Shown here: one piece after another, positions 28,550 to 37,758 of the stretch
Numbering within the stretch: the first letter of the stretch is position 1
How the letters are laid out: the number at the start of each line of letters is the position of its first letter
NCBI RefSeq assembly: GCF_900103735.1
Contig: NZ_FMXE01000005.1
Span: 124,001-188,000 of the forward strand
Direction: 5' to 3'
Length of the DNA: 64,000 nt
Source of the DNA: Algoriphagus alkaliphilus
GTDB lineage: Bacteria; Bacteroidota; Bacteroidia; Cytophagales; Cyclobacteriaceae
Program-made: the position numbers and the translations under genes
The notes under the pieces: generated by a model
Told to the model about the DNA's origin: nothing
What the model saw: the letters and a program-made list of their open reading frames with translations, nothing else
Databases searched by the model: none

Positions 28550-29911
28550 TTAATTAGTAAGTGAAAAAACGCGAATCTTAGCAGCATCAATCTGATGAAT
28601 ATACTGCCTTAGAATGTAGAACGTCTCCGGAACTTTTGGAACGGTTTCCAGATCGTTTGGATCGGGAAAATCAGGACTTTTCAAGTAGGAATATCGGCTG
28701 AGCATGCCCCCCTCAAAATAGCAGTAGGCATTTTCACCTTCTTCTCTACCCGGAAGGTTCAACATTAAGTCTTTTTTCGATTTTTTAATCCCCTGAATAA
28801 AATCTTCCACCCGTTCATTGTAAGTCAGTGGATTTTCGGAAGAATTGCAGGCTCCAAGGCAAGTTTCATCCTGGAGGACTTGGCAGGTCACTTTCCTTAA
28901 GCCACTCAATTTTTGACAAAGTTGGTAGGTCTCAATTCCGGATTTCAGAAATTGATTTGCTTCCTCTGAGGAGAAAAAAGTTTCCAAAGGCCTTAAGTTT
29001 TTACTCACTTTGGCAACCTGAAAACGATAATACCCGGAACCATCCTGATAATGGAACAAACCCCACAAGGTTTTTGGCATTTTCAAGGCTGAATTGTAGG
29101 TAGGCCAAAGCCGCTTGATTTCTAGCGTTTCAAAAAGCAAAGCCATGAATTCCGTTCCTGTAAGTTGCCACTGAAGATCCACCACCTCGGTTTTCAATTG
29201 CTGCTTCAGTTGAGGCAAAACCTGTCCGGAGAAGTGTCCTTTGAATCGCTCCCTGATATTCAATGCTTTTCCCACATAGATGACTTTCCCTTTAGTATTG
29301 AGCATGTAGTACACGCCGCAAGCTTCAGGGATTTGTTTGAATTTGGTTAAGGGGAAATGAGGAGGAAGAAAAGTTTCTCCAGCGTTTCTTTTCAGAGATG
29401 AAAATATAATATTCTGCCTATCTCTGATCATTTGATCAAATAGTAAAGCGGTAGCCTTGGCATCACCCATAGCCCGGTGACGGGCCAAAATGGGAATTTT
29501 TTGGCTCTCGCAAATCCTACCCAAACTGTAGGAACCCAGTCCGGGAAAAACCTTTCTGGAAAGCCGGACGGTACATAATTTTTGGGAATTGAGCACTTTT
29601 CCCATTTTTAGAAAGGCCTCACGAATAAACCCAAAATCAAAATTTACCGAATGGGCGACAAAGACCCGATCGTCCAATAGCTCCCAAAGTTCCTCAGCGA
29701 TTTCAGAGAAGGTTGGTGCGGATCGTACCATGTTGTTGTCAATTCCTGTCAGTCCGGTGATGTATCCCGGTATCTGCTGCTCCGGATTAATTAAGGTTTG
29801 CCATTCGGTCACAATTTGAACTCCGTCATGGATCAAAACTGCAATTTCTGTAATCCCCGCACCTCTCGGTGATCCTCCTGTGGTTTCAATATCTACAATG
29901 GCAAATTCCAT
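28550..29911 (-). CDS. DnaQ-like exonuclease fused to GIY-YIG (UvrC N-terminal-like) nuclease
   Basis: The 453 residues contain two nucleases. An N-terminal DEDDh exonuclease (about 1-165) has Asp7 and Glu9 in VDIETTGG and HSVNFDFGFI. A GIY-YIG domain (about 190-280) has PEACGVYYM and GKVIYVGKALNIRERFKGHF, as in UvrC and Cho. The C-terminal 170 residues are unassigned. The fusion is known in Bacteroidota and Actinobacteria and is presumed to act in DNA repair or processing of the incised strand. No partner repair gene is adjacent. Confidence 0.9.
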   Translation of the reverse strand: MEFAIVDIETTGGSPRGAGITEIAVLIHDGVQIVTEWQTLINPEQQIPGYITGLTGIDNNMVRSAPTFSEIAEELWELLDDRVFVAHSVNFDFGFIREAFLKMGKVLNSQKLCTVRLSRKVFPGLGSYSLGRICESQKIPILARHRAMGDAKATALLFDQMIRDRQNIIFSSLKRNAGETFLPPHFPLTKFKQIPEACGVYYMLNTKGKVIYVGKALNIRERFKGHFSGQVLPQLKQQLKTEVVDLQWQLTGTEFMALLFETLEIKRLWPTYNSALKMPKTLWGLFHYQDGSGYYRFQVAKVSKNLRPLETFFSSEEANQFLKSGIETYQLCQKLSGLRKVTCQVLQDETCLGACNSSENPLTYNERVEDFIQGIKKSKKDLMLNLPGREEGENAYCYFEGGMLSRYSYLKSPDFPDPNDLETVPKVPETFYILRQYIHQIDAAKIRVFSLTN

Positions 29912-30188
29912 AGGTTAAAGTTAATGCATAGAGGCAAGAGAACAGCAGGGAAGACAAGGGTTGTCGGGGATTGCCTTTGAGTAGCGGGAAGACGGAAGAA
30001 GGGTGCTGGATGTCCGGTGTCGGATGACCGGTGTCGGATGACCGGTGCTGGATGTCCGATATCTTATACTGGATGACCGATGTCTGTACTTTGTACATCT
30101 TTGTCTCCAGCTTGTGGCATCTTGCCGCTTGGTTCTGTGCTTTTGTTTTCTCCTGCTTCGGTCTTTCTGCTTCCTGACTCTTAAATCA
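29912..30188 (-). repeat. Polarised low-complexity spacer with GGATGTC repeats
   Basis: 277 bp between two co-directional minus-strand genes. On the coding strand it begins, after the FAD-protein stop, with purine-rich words (GAGTCAGGAAGCAGAAAGACCGAAGCAGG). It continues as a tandem of CATCCAGC / GGACATCC / CGGTCATCCGACAC units (30004-30083) and ends pyrimidine-rich (CTTCTTCCGTCTTCCCGC, CTTGTCTTCCC) before the exonuclease start. The two ends are roughly complementary. Confidence 0.65.
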
Positions 30189-31766
30189 CTAATTCACATA
30201 TGCAGCGATCAGTTTTTCTGCACAGCGTTCCCCATCCATGGCCGCAGAGACGATGCCACCGGCATACCCAGCACCTTCAGCACAGGGATATAATCTTTTA
30301 ATATGAGGATGCTCGAAGGTTTCTTTATCCCGAGGAATACGGACGGGTGAGGAGGTTCGGCTTTCCACCCCGATGATCTGGGCCTCATTGGTAAAGTACC
30401 CCTTCATCTTCTGTCCAAAGGCTTTAAATGCAATTGCCATTCGTTCCGAAATAAAATCTGGAAGAACCGCCCGCATTTCCACAGACTCCAAACCAGGCTG
30501 GTAGGACGTATCCAATAGCGAATTGCTTACTTTCCTGTTAACAAAATCAACCATACGCTGGGCAGGAGCCACCTGATTTTTCCCTCCCAATTCCCATGCG
30601 CTTTTTTCGATATCCGCCTGAAAATGCATCGCGGCGAGCGCGCCAAATTTTTGATAGTGAGGCAAATCTTCCAGCTCCACTGAAACCACCATCCCTGAAT
30701 TGGCAAACTTACTGTCCCTTCTGCTTGGGCTCATTCCATTGACGACTAACTCACCCGGAGCCGTTGCAGCGGGAACAATAAAACCTCCAGGGCACATACA
30801 AAAGCTGAACACACCACGCTGTTTTCCTTTAAACTCAGTTTGCTGCACCAAAGAATAAGCTGAAGCAGGTAAATAAGGCCCGCGATCCAACTCACAATGA
30901 TATTGGATACGGTCGATCAAATTTTGACTGTGCTCTATCCGGACTCCCAAGGCGAAAGGTTTGGCCTCTATCAGTACTTTTCTCTGAGCAAGAAGTTGAA
31001 AAATATCTCTGGCTGAATGTCCCGTCGCGAGAATCACTCCCATTCCCCTGATGGCATCGCCATGATTTGTCAACACCCCTTTGATTTCATCTCGTTCCAG
31101 GATCAAATCTTCTACCCGGGTTTCGAAATGGATTTCACCTCCGGATTCCAGGATACTTTCTCTAAGTTTGGCAACCAGAACGGGTAATTTGTTTGTGCCA
31201 ATATGGGGATGTGCATCGACGAGGATTTCCTCAGTAGCACCGTGCGCTACCAAGATTTCCATGATTCTCCGAATATCTCCTCTTTTCTTGGATCGGGTAT
31301 AAAGTTTCCCGTCAGAATAAGTACCTGCTCCTCCTTCGCCAAAACAATAATTAGAGTCTGGATTTACAATTCCTTCCTTGTTAATTGCCGCTAGGTCACG
31401 GCGCCTGGCACGGACATCTTTACCTCTTTCGATCACAATTGGCTTAACTCCCAATTCGATTGCGCGTAAGGCCGCAAAAAGACCTGCAGGGCCTGCTCCT
31501 ACTATGACGATGCGATCTGCATTTCGAACGTCTTGATACTTCGGTAAATGATCTAATAGGGAGCCGGGGCTTTCATTTATAAAAAGCTCCGCTTCAACAT
31601 TCACAATTACTTTTCTGCCTCGTGCATCGATCGATCTACGGGTTTGGCGGGCAAAGGATTCTTCGATATCAGCGGGAAGTCCTGCTTTACGAAGGACAGT
31701 TTGTTTAAAAACAGCTTCATCGTAAGCCTCCTCAGGGCTTAGCTGCAGTGTGAATGTCTTTTTCAT
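30189..31766 (-). CDS. FAD-dependent oxidoreductase (COG2509-type)
   Basis: The 525 residues have an N-terminal extension of about 85 residues followed by the dinucleotide fold VIVGAGPAGLFAALRAIELG. Later motifs (CFGEGGAGTYSDGKLYTR, GVILATGHSARDIF, CMCPGGFIVPAA, PCAEGAGYAGGIVSAAMDG) are characteristic of the widespread uncharacterised COG2509 flavoprotein group. The chemistry is not established. The length agrees with the family. It is the upstream gene of a possible two-gene minus-strand unit with the exonuclease. Confidence 0.85.
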   Translation of the reverse strand: MKKTFTLQLSPEEAYDEAVFKQTVLRKAGLPADIEESFARQTRRSIDARGRKVIVNVEAELFINESPGSLLDHLPKYQDVRNADRIVIVGAGPAGLFAALRAIELGVKPIVIERGKDVRARRRDLAAINKEGIVNPDSNYCFGEGGAGTYSDGKLYTRSKKRGDIRRIMEILVAHGATEEILVDAHPHIGTNKLPVLVAKLRESILESGGEIHFETRVEDLILERDEIKGVLTNHGDAIRGMGVILATGHSARDIFQLLAQRKVLIEAKPFALGVRIEHSQNLIDRIQYHCELDRGPYLPASAYSLVQQTEFKGKQRGVFSFCMCPGGFIVPAATAPGELVVNGMSPSRRDSKFANSGMVVSVELEDLPHYQKFGALAAMHFQADIEKSAWELGGKNQVAPAQRMVDFVNRKVSNSLLDTSYQPGLESVEMRAVLPDFISERMAIAFKAFGQKMKGYFTNEAQIIGVESRTSSPVRIPRDKETFEHPHIKRLYPCAEGAGYAGGIVSAAMDGERCAEKLIAAYVN

Positions 31767-32021
31767 GGTAAGGTATTTATCCTTAAATCAATGCAAAGGT
31801 AAGTATCAAGATTTTAGTATCAAGAAAAGTAGAAATAATGTGGAAATACAATAGAACTAGGCTCCCTTCGGTCGCGAGATAGGCTTCTGAAAAAAAACAA
31901 AGCGGCCTTGCTCACAAATCCCAAATCCAACAAAGCATTAAGATTCAGAAACAAAAAAAGCCGCTCTTATTACAAAGCGGCTATTCTTGATATCATACTT
32001 GGTACTTAATACTTGATACTA
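31767..32021. repeat. Spacer with TATCAAGATTTTAGTATCAAG words and terminator
   Basis: 31801-31822 reads AAGTATCAAGATTTTAGTAT on the plus strand. Just before 32022, TTGATATC...TACTTGGTACTTAATACTTGATACT occurs, the reverse-orientation form of the module found after stop codons in the permease array. The terminator at 31951-31985 lies between them. No gene is visible. Confidence 0.55.
31951..31985 (-). terminator. Terminator of the glycan cluster
   Basis: 7-bp stem AGCCGCT / AGCGGCT with the T7 run on the minus strand. It is positioned 37 bp after the stop of the dehydratase gene, the last gene of the minus-strand glycan cluster. Confidence 0.85.
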
Positions 32022-33932
32022 TCAATTCATTCGGTCCAAGACTTCAAATCTTGAGGAATTGGAGATATACTCCGGTACTAAAGACTTCAAATGTCTAACG
32101 AGATCTGTTTCGTTATTTTTTCCGATCAACTCATGGAAAAACTCAATCTGTCCATCAATTCTATGATAAGATGAAGTTTGAACTTGAGCAATTTTTATTT
32201 TTGGATGGTGGGTGATTTTTACTGTTTCGAAATCGTTCAGCAATTCCTCATACAGCTTCTCCCCTTCTCTCAGGCCGGTAAATTGGATTTTGATATCCAC
32301 ATCAACCTTCTTACCGGAGAGTTGAATCATCTTTTTAGCCAGATCCAGAATCTTAAGCGGCTCCCCCATGTCAAAGACGAAAATTTCGCCTCCTTCTCCC
32401 ATTACTCCAGCTTCCAGAACAAGCTGACAGGCCTCAGGAATGGTCATGAAATACCTAGTGATGTCGGGGTGAGTAACTGATATCGGCCCGCCATTCAAAA
32501 TTTGCTTTTTGAAGAGTGGAATTACAGAACCATTTGAGCCTAAGACATTTCCAAATCTGGTAGTTATAAAACGAGTATGGTACTTTTTGTGGTTGGCTTC
32601 CAAGTATTCATTCAAAGCCTGAACATACATTTCTGCTGCCCGCTTGCTAGCCCCCATCACATTAGTAGGGTTAACAGCTTTATCCGTGGAGACGAAAACA
32701 AATTTTTCGACTTGGGACAAAACGGAAAGATCTGCAAGAATTTTAGTACCTATTACATTGGCATGAACTGCTTCTTCCGGATAATTTTCCATCATCGGAA
32801 CATGCTTGTAGGCAGCTGCGTGGAATACTACTTGGGGTTTGAATTCTTTGAAGATTTCCTTCATCTTCTTTTTATTCTTCACATCCCCCAAGACAATCTT
32901 GATAGCACAGTTTGGGTGTTGCTCTCTAAATTCTTGCTCAATATCATACAAAGGTGACTCCGCAATATCCAGCATCACAATTAACTTGGGATGATAATAA
33001 GATATTTGTCTACATAGCTCAGAGCCAATAGAGCCCGCAGCTCCGGAAACCATGACAACCTTATCTTTTAGGTCCTGTTCGATCCTTGGATTGTCCAAAA
33101 TAATCTGTTCCCTACTCAGTAAGTCTTCAATTTTAATTTCCCGAATAGCCCCGGCAGTTAGACCACCATTAATCCATTGATCCACCGGAGGAACCATAGA
33201 GACCGAGACGTTCAATCTAAGGCATTCATCGATGATTTCATTTTTTCGGTGAACAGATAGATCCCTGACAGCAATAATCAATTCAGTGATATTAAATTGC
33301 TTTACAAGTTTTTCGAGGTCATCCAGTCCTTTATAAATTCGTTTGCCATCAATATTTTTACCGTCTTTTTTAGTGTCATCATCCAAGAATGCGACAATAT
33401 TCATTTGACTTTTACTGTCGTTTTTGATTGCTTCCTGAGCGATTATCCCAGCTTCACCTGCACCAAAAATAACACCGTGCCGTAGATCTTTCTGAGCAAA
33501 TCCATTTTTCAGATAAACGAAGAGTTCTTTTACCAGTAATCGATAAAAAATCAGCATAAACATGGCTGACAAACTTGCAACTATTAAAACCGAGGTAGGA
33601 AGGAGGAATTTATCATTAAGAAAGCTTCCATGGAAAAAATTAAGAAATAGGAAAAGAATAAAATTGATCAGGACGGTCTTAAAAATATTTGAGCCATCAC
33701 GAAATCCGGTATGCCTTACTATACCCTCGTAACTTCGAGTATTTTGCATAACCAGCAGGCCTCCAATCATAAAAGTGAAGCTTCCTGCAAAGGCATCATA
33801 CTGCTCAATGAGTTCAAGTTCAAAGTTAAATCGAACCAAGTAACCAAAAAGAGCACAATGAAAAAGAATAAGAGAATCAAGAGAAGCAATAATCCATCTT
33901 GGGAGAATCTTCAGCCTGGATAAAAAATTCAT
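32022..33932 (-). CDS. Membrane nucleotide-sugar 4,6-dehydratase (PglF/WbpM/CapD-like)
   Basis: The 636 residues have four N-terminal membrane helices, then a CoA-binding-like Rossmann domain (GVIFGAGEAGIIAQEAI) and a C-terminal SDR domain beginning VVMVSGAAGSIGSELCRQI, with FVFVSTDKAVNPTNVMGASKRAAE carrying the active-site region. These enzymes convert UDP-GlcNAc to the 4-keto-6-deoxy sugar at the membrane. The DegT-type aminotransferase and PglC-like transferase upstream fit the next steps of an amino-dideoxy sugar pathway. The full length matches the PglF type. Confidence 0.92.
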   Translation of the reverse strand: MNFLSRLKILPRWIIASLDSLILFHCALFGYLVRFNFELELIEQYDAFAGSFTFMIGGLLVMQNTRSYEGIVRHTGFRDGSNIFKTVLINFILFLFLNFFHGSFLNDKFLLPTSVLIVASLSAMFMLIFYRLLVKELFVYLKNGFAQKDLRHGVIFGAGEAGIIAQEAIKNDSKSQMNIVAFLDDDTKKDGKNIDGKRIYKGLDDLEKLVKQFNITELIIAVRDLSVHRKNEIIDECLRLNVSVSMVPPVDQWINGGLTAGAIREIKIEDLLSREQIILDNPRIEQDLKDKVVMVSGAAGSIGSELCRQISYYHPKLIVMLDIAESPLYDIEQEFREQHPNCAIKIVLGDVKNKKKMKEIFKEFKPQVVFHAAAYKHVPMMENYPEEAVHANVIGTKILADLSVLSQVEKFVFVSTDKAVNPTNVMGASKRAAEMYVQALNEYLEANHKKYHTRFITTRFGNVLGSNGSVIPLFKKQILNGGPISVTHPDITRYFMTIPEACQLVLEAGVMGEGGEIFVFDMGEPLKILDLAKKMIQLSGKKVDVDIKIQFTGLREGEKLYEELLNDFETVKITHHPKIKIAQVQTSSYHRIDGQIEFFHELIGKNNETDLVRHLKSLVPEYISNSSRFEVLDRMN

Positions 33933-34167
33933 AGTAGATTTATTTTCAAATAGTTATAAGACAGATTTTCAAACTATTTATTCAAAATATTATTGCAAAG
34001 TAAGCAGATTTTTTTTATTTATTCATTTTCATTTTTTTTTTAGGTTATTCTGTAATTTTCAGCCAATTGTTTTTAAGATTTATCTAAAGCCAACACCTAA
34101 AGGAAGTACAACTACGAAGCAAAAGAGGTTATTGGATTTTTTTGTATGAAATAAATTGGGAAAAGGA

Positions 34168-34776
34168 CTATTTACTACCAGTGAATTTTCCAATTGTGAC
34201 ATGTCCATGCTGGCTCACACCCTTTCCCCTCAATACATTCCATAGAGTTTGAAAAAGTATTTTTAAATCCAGACCAAGGGAAACATGTTGTACATACCAA
34301 ATATCGTATTCGAATTTTTTTTCCCAAGTAATCGCATTTCTTCCATTGATTTGCGCCCAACCTGTCACACCGGGTCTCACCTGATGTCTTTTTGCCTGTG
34401 TAGAATTATATAATGACAAGTACTCTTTCAGTAATGGTCGAGGCCCAACCAGGCTCATTTCTCCTTTCAAGACATTGATTAATTGAGGGATTTCATCCAA
34501 GGAAGTTCTACGAACCATTTTGCCGAAATTGGTAATTCTAAGTTCGTCTGAAAGTAAATCTCCAAATTGATTTTTGGAATCTGCCATAGTTTTAAACTTC
34601 ATTATTTTAAAAAGTGTAGCATTTCTTCCGGGTCGATCCTGAAAGAAGAAAGGATTCCCTTTAAAATGTAGTGCGAGAAGAACTAGCAGTGTCAAAAAGA
34701 GTGGAAAAAGTATAAGAAACATTAAAGAGGCAATAATTACATCTAGGATTCTCTTCCAAAAACGCGGGTAATTCAC
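34168..34776 (-). CDS. Initiating sugar-phosphate transferase (PglC/WcaJ family)
   Basis: The 202-residue small form has one N-terminal re-entrant hydrophobic helix (about 11-35) and the polyprenyl-phosphate phosphoglycosyl transferase core: PFFFQDRPGRN, KIMKFKTM, RRTSLDEIPQLINVLKGEMSLVGPRPLL and RHQVRPGVTGWAQINGRN. It places the first sugar phosphate on undecaprenyl phosphate. It sits 1 bp downstream of the aminotransferase gene. The usual acetyltransferase partner (PglD) is not found here. Confidence 0.92.
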   Translation of the reverse strand: MNYPRFWKRILDVIIASLMFLILFPLFLTLLVLLALHFKGNPFFFQDRPGRNATLFKIMKFKTMADSKNQFGDLLSDELRITNFGKMVRRTSLDEIPQLINVLKGEMSLVGPRPLLKEYLSLYNSTQAKRHQVRPGVTGWAQINGRNAITWEKKFEYDIWYVQHVSLGLDLKILFQTLWNVLRGKGVSQHGHVTIGKFTGSK

Positions 34777-34777
34777 A

Positions 34778-35914
34778 CTAGGAAATTTTGGTCAATTCAT
34801 TTTCTATAACTCCCACAATTTTCTTTTGATCTTCATAGGTCAGCGTAATAGAACTTGGGAGGCATAAACCACGCAGAAATAACTTTTCAGCAACATGCCC
34901 CCCATAAAACGGTACCCCGCGGTAGGCAGGCTGAAGATGAAGGGGTTTCCATAAAAACCTAGTCTCAATTCCATTTTTAAACAACAAAATCCGAAGTCGG
35001 TCATTTGAAAATCCGGTTAGTTTTTCGTCAATCAAAATTGTGGTCAACCAAAAATTAGACTTAGATTCCTCCGACTCTTTTTGAAAACTTATTCCTGGAA
35101 GGTCTTCAAAGAAAATCCTATACCTTTCGTTAATTAACCGTCGCTTTGCCACACAAGCATCGAGTTTTTCGAGTTGGGCAAGGCCTACTGCTGCGGCCAT
35201 ATTATTCATTCTATAATTGTATCCAATCTCCAGATGCTGATAATAGGGCAAGTCTTCTCTGGCTTGGGTGGATAGATATTTCGCTCTTTCAATAATGGTG
35301 ACTTCATCAGAAATCAAAGCCCCGCCACCGCCTGAGGTGATGATTTTATTTCCATTGAAGGAAAATACTCCGATTTTACCAAACGAACCACAACTTAATT
35401 CTCTGTAAGTGCTGCCTACAGCTTCAGCAGCATCTTCCAAGACTGGGATTTTATATTTTTCAGAGATCTCCATTATTTCTTTCATTTTGGCCGGCATGCC
35501 AAATAGATGAACGACAATAATAGCTTTTGGCTTTCTCCCCAAGGATATTCTACTCAGAATTGCATCTTCAAGAAGTTCTGGCGACATGTTCCAGGTATCT
35601 TCCTCACTATCAACAAAAATTGGAGAGGCACCAAGGTATACGATCGGATTGGCTGAAGCACAAAAAGTAAAGGATTGGCAAATTACCTCATCTCCAGGAC
35701 CGACTCCCAAAATCACCAGTCCGAGATGTAAAGCTGAAGTACCTGAGTTGAGTGCAACTGCCTGATGGGTTTTAATTTTTTTTGAAAATTTATTTTCAAA
35801 CTTATTTATAAAGGACCCACTTGTAGCCAATTGTCCTGAGCTCATAGCCTTTTCAATATATACCCTTTCATTTCCATCAAATACAGGAGCGGAAAGTGGA
35901 ATCAAATAGGGCAT
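34778..35914 (-). CDS. DegT/DnrJ/EryC1-family sugar aminotransferase (PglE-like)
   Basis: The 378 residues form a PLP-dependent nucleotide-sugar aminotransferase. NSGTSALHLGL binds the cofactor phosphate, EDAAEAVGSTY supplies the pyridine-nitrogen Asp, and the Schiff-base Lys190 lies in FSFNGNKIITSGGGG. It would aminate the C4 keto group made by the membrane dehydratase, giving a UDP-4-amino-4,6-dideoxy sugar. Its length and context match PglE, PseC and similar proteins. The exact epimer cannot be told. Confidence 0.92.
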   Translation of the reverse strand: MPYLIPLSAPVFDGNERVYIEKAMSSGQLATSGSFINKFENKFSKKIKTHQAVALNSGTSALHLGLVILGVGPGDEVICQSFTFCASANPIVYLGASPIFVDSEEDTWNMSPELLEDAILSRISLGRKPKAIIVVHLFGMPAKMKEIMEISEKYKIPVLEDAAEAVGSTYRELSCGSFGKIGVFSFNGNKIITSGGGGALISDEVTIIERAKYLSTQAREDLPYYQHLEIGYNYRMNNMAAAVGLAQLEKLDACVAKRRLINERYRIFFEDLPGISFQKESEESKSNFWLTTILIDEKLTGFSNDRLRILLFKNGIETRFLWKPLHLQPAYRGVPFYGGHVAEKLFLRGLCLPSSITLTYEDQKKIVGVIENELTKIS

Positions 35915-35993
35915 AAATCAGAAAATAAGAATTGATGCTGTTAAACTTACAACTTAAAGGACAAAAACCAAACCAGAAAATTCATTTTTAAAA

Positions 35994-36018
35994 CTAAAAA
36001 GGCTCCAATGGAGCCTCT
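35994..36018 (-). terminator. Terminator after the WecA-like gene
   Basis: 7-bp stem AGGCTCC / GGAGCCT with a 3-nt loop and a T5 run on the minus strand. It separates the WecA-like gene from the aminotransferase unit, which therefore probably has its own promoter in 35915-35993. Confidence 0.75.
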
Positions 36019-36043
36019 CTTACTATTTTACTGTCTTTAATTA

Positions 36044-37201
36044 CTAATTCAAATTCATCTCTTCAGGATTCAACATTTCTTTGTCTAATTTAACTTTACT
36101 TCTTTGGGTAGAAGTCAAAGGCTTGATTTCTAATATCCTTGGAGTGGTAAGTGAATGTCTTTTCACATATTTCACAGTCACTCTATCAAGTCTAAAACCA
36201 AGGGCAAGGACAATAGCTGCCAACACAGGTAGGATAACATTATCCGAAAAATCCCCCAAAATAAATACCAATAAAACCAGACTTAATTGCAATAAACCCA
36301 GGGTTAAAGCAACTTCATTATGCTTCATCCCCATTCTTATCATAAAATGGTGAATATGGCTTTTATCTGCTGTCATCGGATGCTTTCCCTGGGAAACCCT
36401 TTTTGCAAAAACTCTTGCCATGTCATAAAGCGGATAGATCATCAGTACAATTCCCGCGGTGAATGAAGGCTGAATTTTAAGGAATGCGTCTGCGGGTAAT
36501 GCTGCATTGTTTTCCATGAAGGCGACGATCAAACTCCCCAATCCAAAGCCAAGGGTAAGAGAACCTGTATCACCCATAAAAATTTTTGCAGGGTGCCAAT
36601 TGAAGATCATAAATGCAAGTACTCCACCGAGCAATGAAAAGCTAAGGACGGCATAACTTTCAAGACCTTGGATATAAAACCATCCTCCCAAGATGCTCAA
36701 GGAAATGGCTGCCACAGTACCTGCAAGTCCATCTAATCCATCAATTAAATTAAAGGCATTAGTAAGGGCTAAAAGTACAAAAGAAGTAAACCCATAGCTG
36801 ATCAGTAGCGGGAGCTCATGTACTCCTATGAAGCCGTGAAAATCTTTGATCCGAATATCTCCGGCCACAACCACAATTAAGACGGCAACAAACTGACCCG
36901 CCAATTTATGTTTGGCTTTCAGTTCAACCATGTCATCCCGAAGGCCCACAATAAACATCAAGGCAATAGCTCCAAGAAGAAATCGGATATCAGGAAGTGG
37001 AAACTGCCATCCCCAAATCGCAAGGGTGACGAAGGTGGCGACCACAAAACTAATTCCTCCCATCGAAGGCGTAAATTTCTTATGGATTTTACGCCCACCC
37101 GGAGCGTCTCCTATGTTTGCTCTCCGGAGTACCGAGATGACAATCGGAGTAATCAGAAAACCTACAGAAAAAGCAGTGATTGTAGCTAAAAGAAAGTACA
37201 T
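36044..37201 (-). CDS. Undecaprenyl-phosphate N-acetylaminosugar-1-phosphate transferase (WecA/TagO-like)
   Basis: The 385 residues form a polytopic MraY/WecA superfamily member. The signatures are GRKIHKKFTPSMGG, GLRDDMVELKAKHKLAGQ (catalytic acidic pair), NAFNLIDGLDGLAG, KIFMGDTGSLTLGFGLG and the cytoplasmic KSHIHHFMIRMG histidine loop. It transfers GlcNAc-1-phosphate (or similar) to undecaprenyl phosphate, starting O-antigen, capsule or teichoic-type glycans. The C-terminal 50 residues are polar. It is the first gene of the cluster on this strand and is separated from the rest by a terminator. Confidence 0.92.
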   Translation of the reverse strand: MYFLLATITAFSVGFLITPIVISVLRRANIGDAPGGRKIHKKFTPSMGGISFVVATFVTLAIWGWQFPLPDIRFLLGAIALMFIVGLRDDMVELKAKHKLAGQFVAVLIVVVAGDIRIKDFHGFIGVHELPLLISYGFTSFVLLALTNAFNLIDGLDGLAGTVAAISLSILGGWFYIQGLESYAVLSFSLLGGVLAFMIFNWHPAKIFMGDTGSLTLGFGLGSLIVAFMENNAALPADAFLKIQPSFTAGIVLMIYPLYDMARVFAKRVSQGKHPMTADKSHIHHFMIRMGMKHNEVALTLGLLQLSLVLLVFILGDFSDNVILPVLAAIVLALGFRLDRVTVKYVKRHSLTTPRILEIKPLTSTQRSKVKLDKEMLNPEEMNLN

Positions 37202-37758
37202 AATAGGTTGGTTTTTAAAAAAAGAAATCGATATAATTTAAGATTTAGCAATTATTATACCTCCATTTACTGAAAAGTAATTTGAAGCAATTCTTTTTGG
37301 AATATTTAATTACGAACCGCTTTAGATCACAAAAGTACCTTTAGTCTTTCAACGAATGGAAATCCCAATTTGCTACATGGAATTGGTAAAAATTTTTAAA
37401 ATTGGTTTAAACCCGATTTAATATCGCCTACAGTTGGCTAATCGAAATTATCTCTGGAAATTTTAATAAATCTTTTTAGAACACAAATTAGATTTTTTGA
37501 AATTATGATTTTGGTTTTCATCAAAATTAATTCTCTGAAAGAATGATGATAAAAAGATGGCTTTTTTAACGGCAATCATTAAACACCTAATTAATCTAAG
37601 GTTTACTCTTAGTCATACTTTGAAATTTTCTTTCAAATTGATTCAATAGTTAGATTTCTGATTTTGGAAAAGACTCCAAACAATTCAAAAAAAATTAGTT
37701 GGATCAAATTTCAAAAATTTTATCTAAACTATAAAAATCAATTGCTTTTTTATTCAAT
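37202..37758. other. AT-rich intergenic region
   Basis: 557 bp, strongly AT-rich, with no open frame, palindrome or repeat that I can support. It probably contains the promoter of the WecA-like gene. The lower GC than its surroundings is typical for DNA upstream of surface polysaccharide genes. Confidence 0.5.
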
